64,000 bases of DNA, taken from assembly GCA_902635515.1 (NCBI GenBank), contig CACPOD010000006.1, forward strand, positions 19,481 to 83,480, given 5' to 3'. Under the pieces are notes generated by a model that saw only the letters and a list, made by a program, of their open reading frames with translations, was not told the DNA's origin and made no database searches. Below are positions 61,789 to 64,000 of the stretch, piece by piece; within the stretch, counting starts at the first letter, position 1; each line of letters opens with the position of its first letter. The translations under genes and the position numbers were made by a program. This DNA comes from an uncultured Pelagibacteraceae bacterium. Its GTDB lineage: Bacteria; Pseudomonadota; Alphaproteobacteria; Pelagibacterales; Pelagibacteraceae.

Positions 61789-63018
61789 ATGAATAAATTT
61801 TTAAAAGAATTTAAAGATAGAGGTTTTTTCTATCAATGTACAAGTGAAGATGAACTATCTAAACAATTAGATGAAGAAAAGATAAAAGGTTACATAGGTT
61901 TTGATTGTACAGCTGAAAGCTTACATGTGGGTAGCTTACTGCAAATAATGTGTTTACGACTACTTCAAAAAAATGGACATCGACCAATAGTTTTACTTGG
62001 TGGAGGAACTACAAGAATTGGGGATCCATCTGGTAAAGATAAAACTAGAAAAATATTAAGTGAGGATGAGATTGAAAAAAATATTAAAAATATCAAAAAT
62101 ATTTTAAAAAAATTTTTAGATAATGATGATCCGAATACAAAGCCAATATTTGTAAACAATTATACTTGGCTAAAAGATTTAAATTATATTTCGTTTTTAA
62201 GAGATATCGGAAAACATTTCACGATAAATAGAATGCTAACATTTGATAGTGTAAAACTCAGATTAGATAGAGAACAATCTCTAAGCTATATGGAGTTTAA
62301 TTATATGATTTTACAAGCATATGATTTTCTCGAATTAAATAAGAAAGAAAATTGTGTCTTACAGATCGGAGGTTCAGATCAATGGGGAAACATTGTTAAT
62401 GGTGTTGAGCTAATTAAAAGACATTCTAATAATCAAACTTTTGGTTTAACAACTCCATTAATTACACTAGCAACTGGTGCTAAAATGGGAAAAACTGAAA
62501 GTGGGGCTATTTGGTTAGATGAAAAATACTTATCAGCATATGAATATTGGCAATTTTGGAGAAACATAGATGATAGAGATGTAATTAAATTTTTAAAAAT
62601 GTTTACTGAAATTGAAATTAAGGAAATAGAAACAATTAAAGATAAAGATATAAATGAATTAAAAATACTACTTGCTAATAAAACCACAGAAATGTTACAT
62701 GGAAAAGAAGCAGCTAAAAATTCTGAGCAAGCTGCAAAAGAAGCTTTCTCCGGAAACACTCTGGGTTCGAACCTACCTAAAGTTAATATTCTATCAAATA
62801 AAGTAGAAGAAAAAATAAATATAGTAGACCTTGTTTTATTATCTAAACTAGAAAACTCGAAAAGCGAAATCAGAAGGCTTATAAAAGGGAACGCGGTAAA
62901 AATTAATGACGATGTTATTTCAGATGAAAAATTTGAAATTAATAAAAATTTATTTAAAGATAATTATCTTAAACTTTCCCTTGGAAAAAAAAGACATATT
63001 AAAATAGAGTTAAATTAA
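61789..63018 (+). CDS. tyrS: Tyrosyl-tRNA synthetase TyrS
   Basis: A 409-aa class I synthetase of normal bacterial length. HVGS (46-49) corresponds to HIGH and KMGKT (232-236) to KMSKS; GGSDQWGNI near residue 194 binds tyrosine. A C-terminal S4 domain starts near 345 (LENSKSEIRRLIKGNAVKIN). It charges tRNATyr. Its stop overlaps the end of the convergent AsmA-like gene by 4 bp. Confidence 0.97.
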   Translation: MNKFLKEFKDRGFFYQCTSEDELSKQLDEEKIKGYIGFDCTAESLHVGSLLQIMCLRLLQKNGHRPIVLLGGGTTRIGDPSGKDKTRKILSEDEIEKNIKNIKNILKKFLDNDDPNTKPIFVNNYTWLKDLNYISFLRDIGKHFTINRMLTFDSVKLRLDREQSLSYMEFNYMILQAYDFLELNKKENCVLQIGGSDQWGNIVNGVELIKRHSNNQTFGLTTPLITLATGAKMGKTESGAIWLDEKYLSAYEYWQFWRNIDDRDVIKFLKMFTEIEIKEIETIKDKDINELKILLANKTTEMLHGKEAAKNSEQAAKEAFSGNTLGSNLPKVNILSNKVEEKINIVDLVLLSKLENSKSEIRRLIKGNAVKINDDVISDEKFEINKNLFKDNYLKLSLGKKRHIKIELN

Positions 63019-64000
63019 TTTTTTTTAATTTTCTCTAAAGTTCTGGTAATAAACCTAGGTGTTAAAGTTTTTATAGGATTTACAGTAGTTTCTAAATCTT
63101 TAGGGGGGCCTTTAATTTTAAAGCTGACTCCAAAAACACCATCGCCCACTTTCTTTCCAATCAATAGATCTCCAAGTAAAGGTATTGAAGCTATAGATCT
63201 ATTAATTGTTGTCGCTGGAACCAATGTTCCTCTTAAGCTGATTAATTTATCCTCCTCAATGTATCCTTCTAATAAAATAGATATTGCTGGCCCAATTGCG
63301 TATATCTCTTGAATTTTCATAAGTTTATCCTGATTGGTAAAATTCATTTCAAAATCCGTAAACCTAATCCCTTCTCCCGTAAGTAAGTCCGCTATTCCTT
63401 GAAGAGATGCAAGAGCCAACAACTTGGCTAGCGCTGGAATTTCTTTAACTTTAAAATTATCAATTACTAATTTAGAAGTTGAAACTCCATTTTTTTTCAA
63501 AGAGTAAAAGTCTAAATATCCCTGTCTATCATCTTTAAATCCTTTAATGAATTTATATCTATCTACTAGGGGTTTTGCCCTAGATGAAAAAAGGGTGGTA
63601 ATTATTTCACCTTGATTATTTGATTTAATTGTAAATTTTATATTTTGTGAATTATTATAAAAGGCTAAAATATCTGCTTCTTCTACTTTGTTATTAATAA
63701 TATTTATCTTTCCTTTTAAATCCTTAACAAAGTGTATTTTATCCAAGTAAACTTCATCAAAATTTAGGTCCATACTTATATTATTTTCAAAAAGATTATT
63801 TTCTTTTTTATCATCGGCATCTAGCAAATTCGAAATTAAAGAATTTGCATTAAATGAGGTGCCATCAATTAAATAATTTTGGCCTTCTACTTTTTTTATA
63901 TTGTAATTATTTTTTTTATTTTCTGTATCAACATAATTGAAATTTGCCTGATCAATTTTTATTATTTGATTATTATCGTTAAGAGATAAATTCTTAATTT
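63015..64000 (-). CDS. AsmA/YhdP-like membrane-trafficking protein, C-terminal part (partial)
   Basis: The frame is open from the stop at 63015 to the right edge with no start needed inside the window, so only about 327 C-terminal residues are seen. The end resembles the alphaproteobacterial DUF3971/AsmA-like C-terminus: LLTGEGIRFTDFEMNFTNQD, LRGTLVPATTINRSIASIPLLGDLL (in part) and FGVSFKIKGPPKDLETTVNP. YhdP-type proteins bridge inner and outer membranes for lipid transport. A TTG at 63827 could look like a start but the coding pattern continues upstream. Confidence 0.8.
   Translation of the reverse strand, partial: IKNLSLNDNNQIIKIDQANFNYVDTENKKNNYNIKKVEGQNYLIDGTSFNANSLISNLLDADDKKENNLFENNISMDLNFDEVYLDKIHFVKDLKGKINIINNKVEEADILAFYNNSQNIKFTIKSNNQGEIITTLFSSRAKPLVDRYKFIKGFKDDRQGYLDFYSLKKNGVSTSKLVIDNFKVKEIPALAKLLALASLQGIADLLTGEGIRFTDFEMNFTNQDKLMKIQEIYAIGPAISILLEGYIEEDKLISLRGTLVPATTINRSIASIPLLGDLLIGKKVGDGVFGVSFKIKGPPKDLETTVNPIKTLTPRFITRTLEKIKKN

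Noticed and set aside
1..64000. CRISPR arrays, tRNA/rRNA genes, insertion sequences or prophage
   Set aside because: No regularly spaced repeats, tRNA-like cloverleafs, transposases, integrases or phage genes were seen by eye.

Overview
The window is AT-rich, gene-dense DNA with very short intergenic gaps, many 1-4 nt gene overlaps and no gene-free stretch above 200 bp. Gene content points to a SAR11-type (Pelagibacterales) marine alphaproteobacterium: many periplasmic binding-protein transporters (ABC, TRAP and tripartite tricarboxylate), single-domain sugar ABC ATPases, a SUF-only Fe-S system, and a homocysteine methyltransferase behind what looks like the tandem SAM-II/SAM-V riboswitch described in Pelagibacter. 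No rRNA, tRNA, IS element, phage gene or CRISPR array was seen.

Layout. 1-5.5 kb (- strand): a tripartite tricarboxylate transporter (tctC-tctB-tctA), an SDR dehydrogenase, a ROK sugar kinase and a truncated sugar-binding protein. 5.6-6.6 kb (+): a PdxA-like dehydrogenase. 6.6-15.7 kb (-): a sugar operon with IolD, a Gfo/Idh dehydrogenase, a 2-hydroxyacid dehydrogenase, a ribose-type ABC transporter, FucU/RbsD mutarotase, ribokinase and a XylB-like sugar dehydrogenase. 15.7-18 kb (+): aldehyde dehydrogenase and HpaI-type aldolase. 18-25 kb: an unusual cluster with a PanB-fold protein lacking the usual metal ligands, a MarR-like regulator, a DUF1907 (C11orf54-type) protein, a PanE-like reductase, two Fe(II)/2-oxoglutarate oxygenases, a hydroxyacid dehydrogenase and a Gfo/Idh protein. 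25-30 kb: di-haem cytochrome c peroxidase, Sel1 protein and a TRAP transporter. 30-38 kb: hydroxyacid dehydrogenase, IolE, two Gfo/Idh (one IolG-like), a second sugar ABC transporter and a GYD protein. 38-49 kb: a molybdenum island: moaA-moaC-moaD-moaE-msrP-msrQ on + facing a form II CoxSML-type molybdo-hydroxylase operon with coxG, split XdhC and a MocA-like transferase on -, plus moaB and a TauE exporter. 49.4-53.4 kb: riboswitch plus homocysteine methyltransferase, EamA exporter, YbaK deacylase and glutamine synthetase. 53.4-59.9 kb (-): a 56-aa ORF, then the complete suf operon (Rrf2 regulator, sufB, C, D, S, U, sufT-like, sufA) with an IscR-like box over its promoter. 60-64 kb: alpha/beta hydrolase, anmK, tyrS and a truncated AsmA/YhdP-like protein.

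How it fits together. The first 38 kb is a carbohydrate/polyol/sugar-acid catabolic region. IolG-, IolE- and IolD-like enzymes give the first three steps of myo-inositol breakdown, but IolB, IolC and IolJ are not in the window, and an aldolase/aldehyde dehydrogenase pair sits next to iolD. A palindrome (RTATA-N5-TATAY) occurs in front of four of these transport/catabolic units and may be a shared operator. Three binding-protein genes are followed at once by an intrinsic-terminator hairpin before the next operon gene, consistent with binding protein being made in excess over permease. The PanB-like/DUF1907/PanE-like cluster is the most likely undescribed pathway here.
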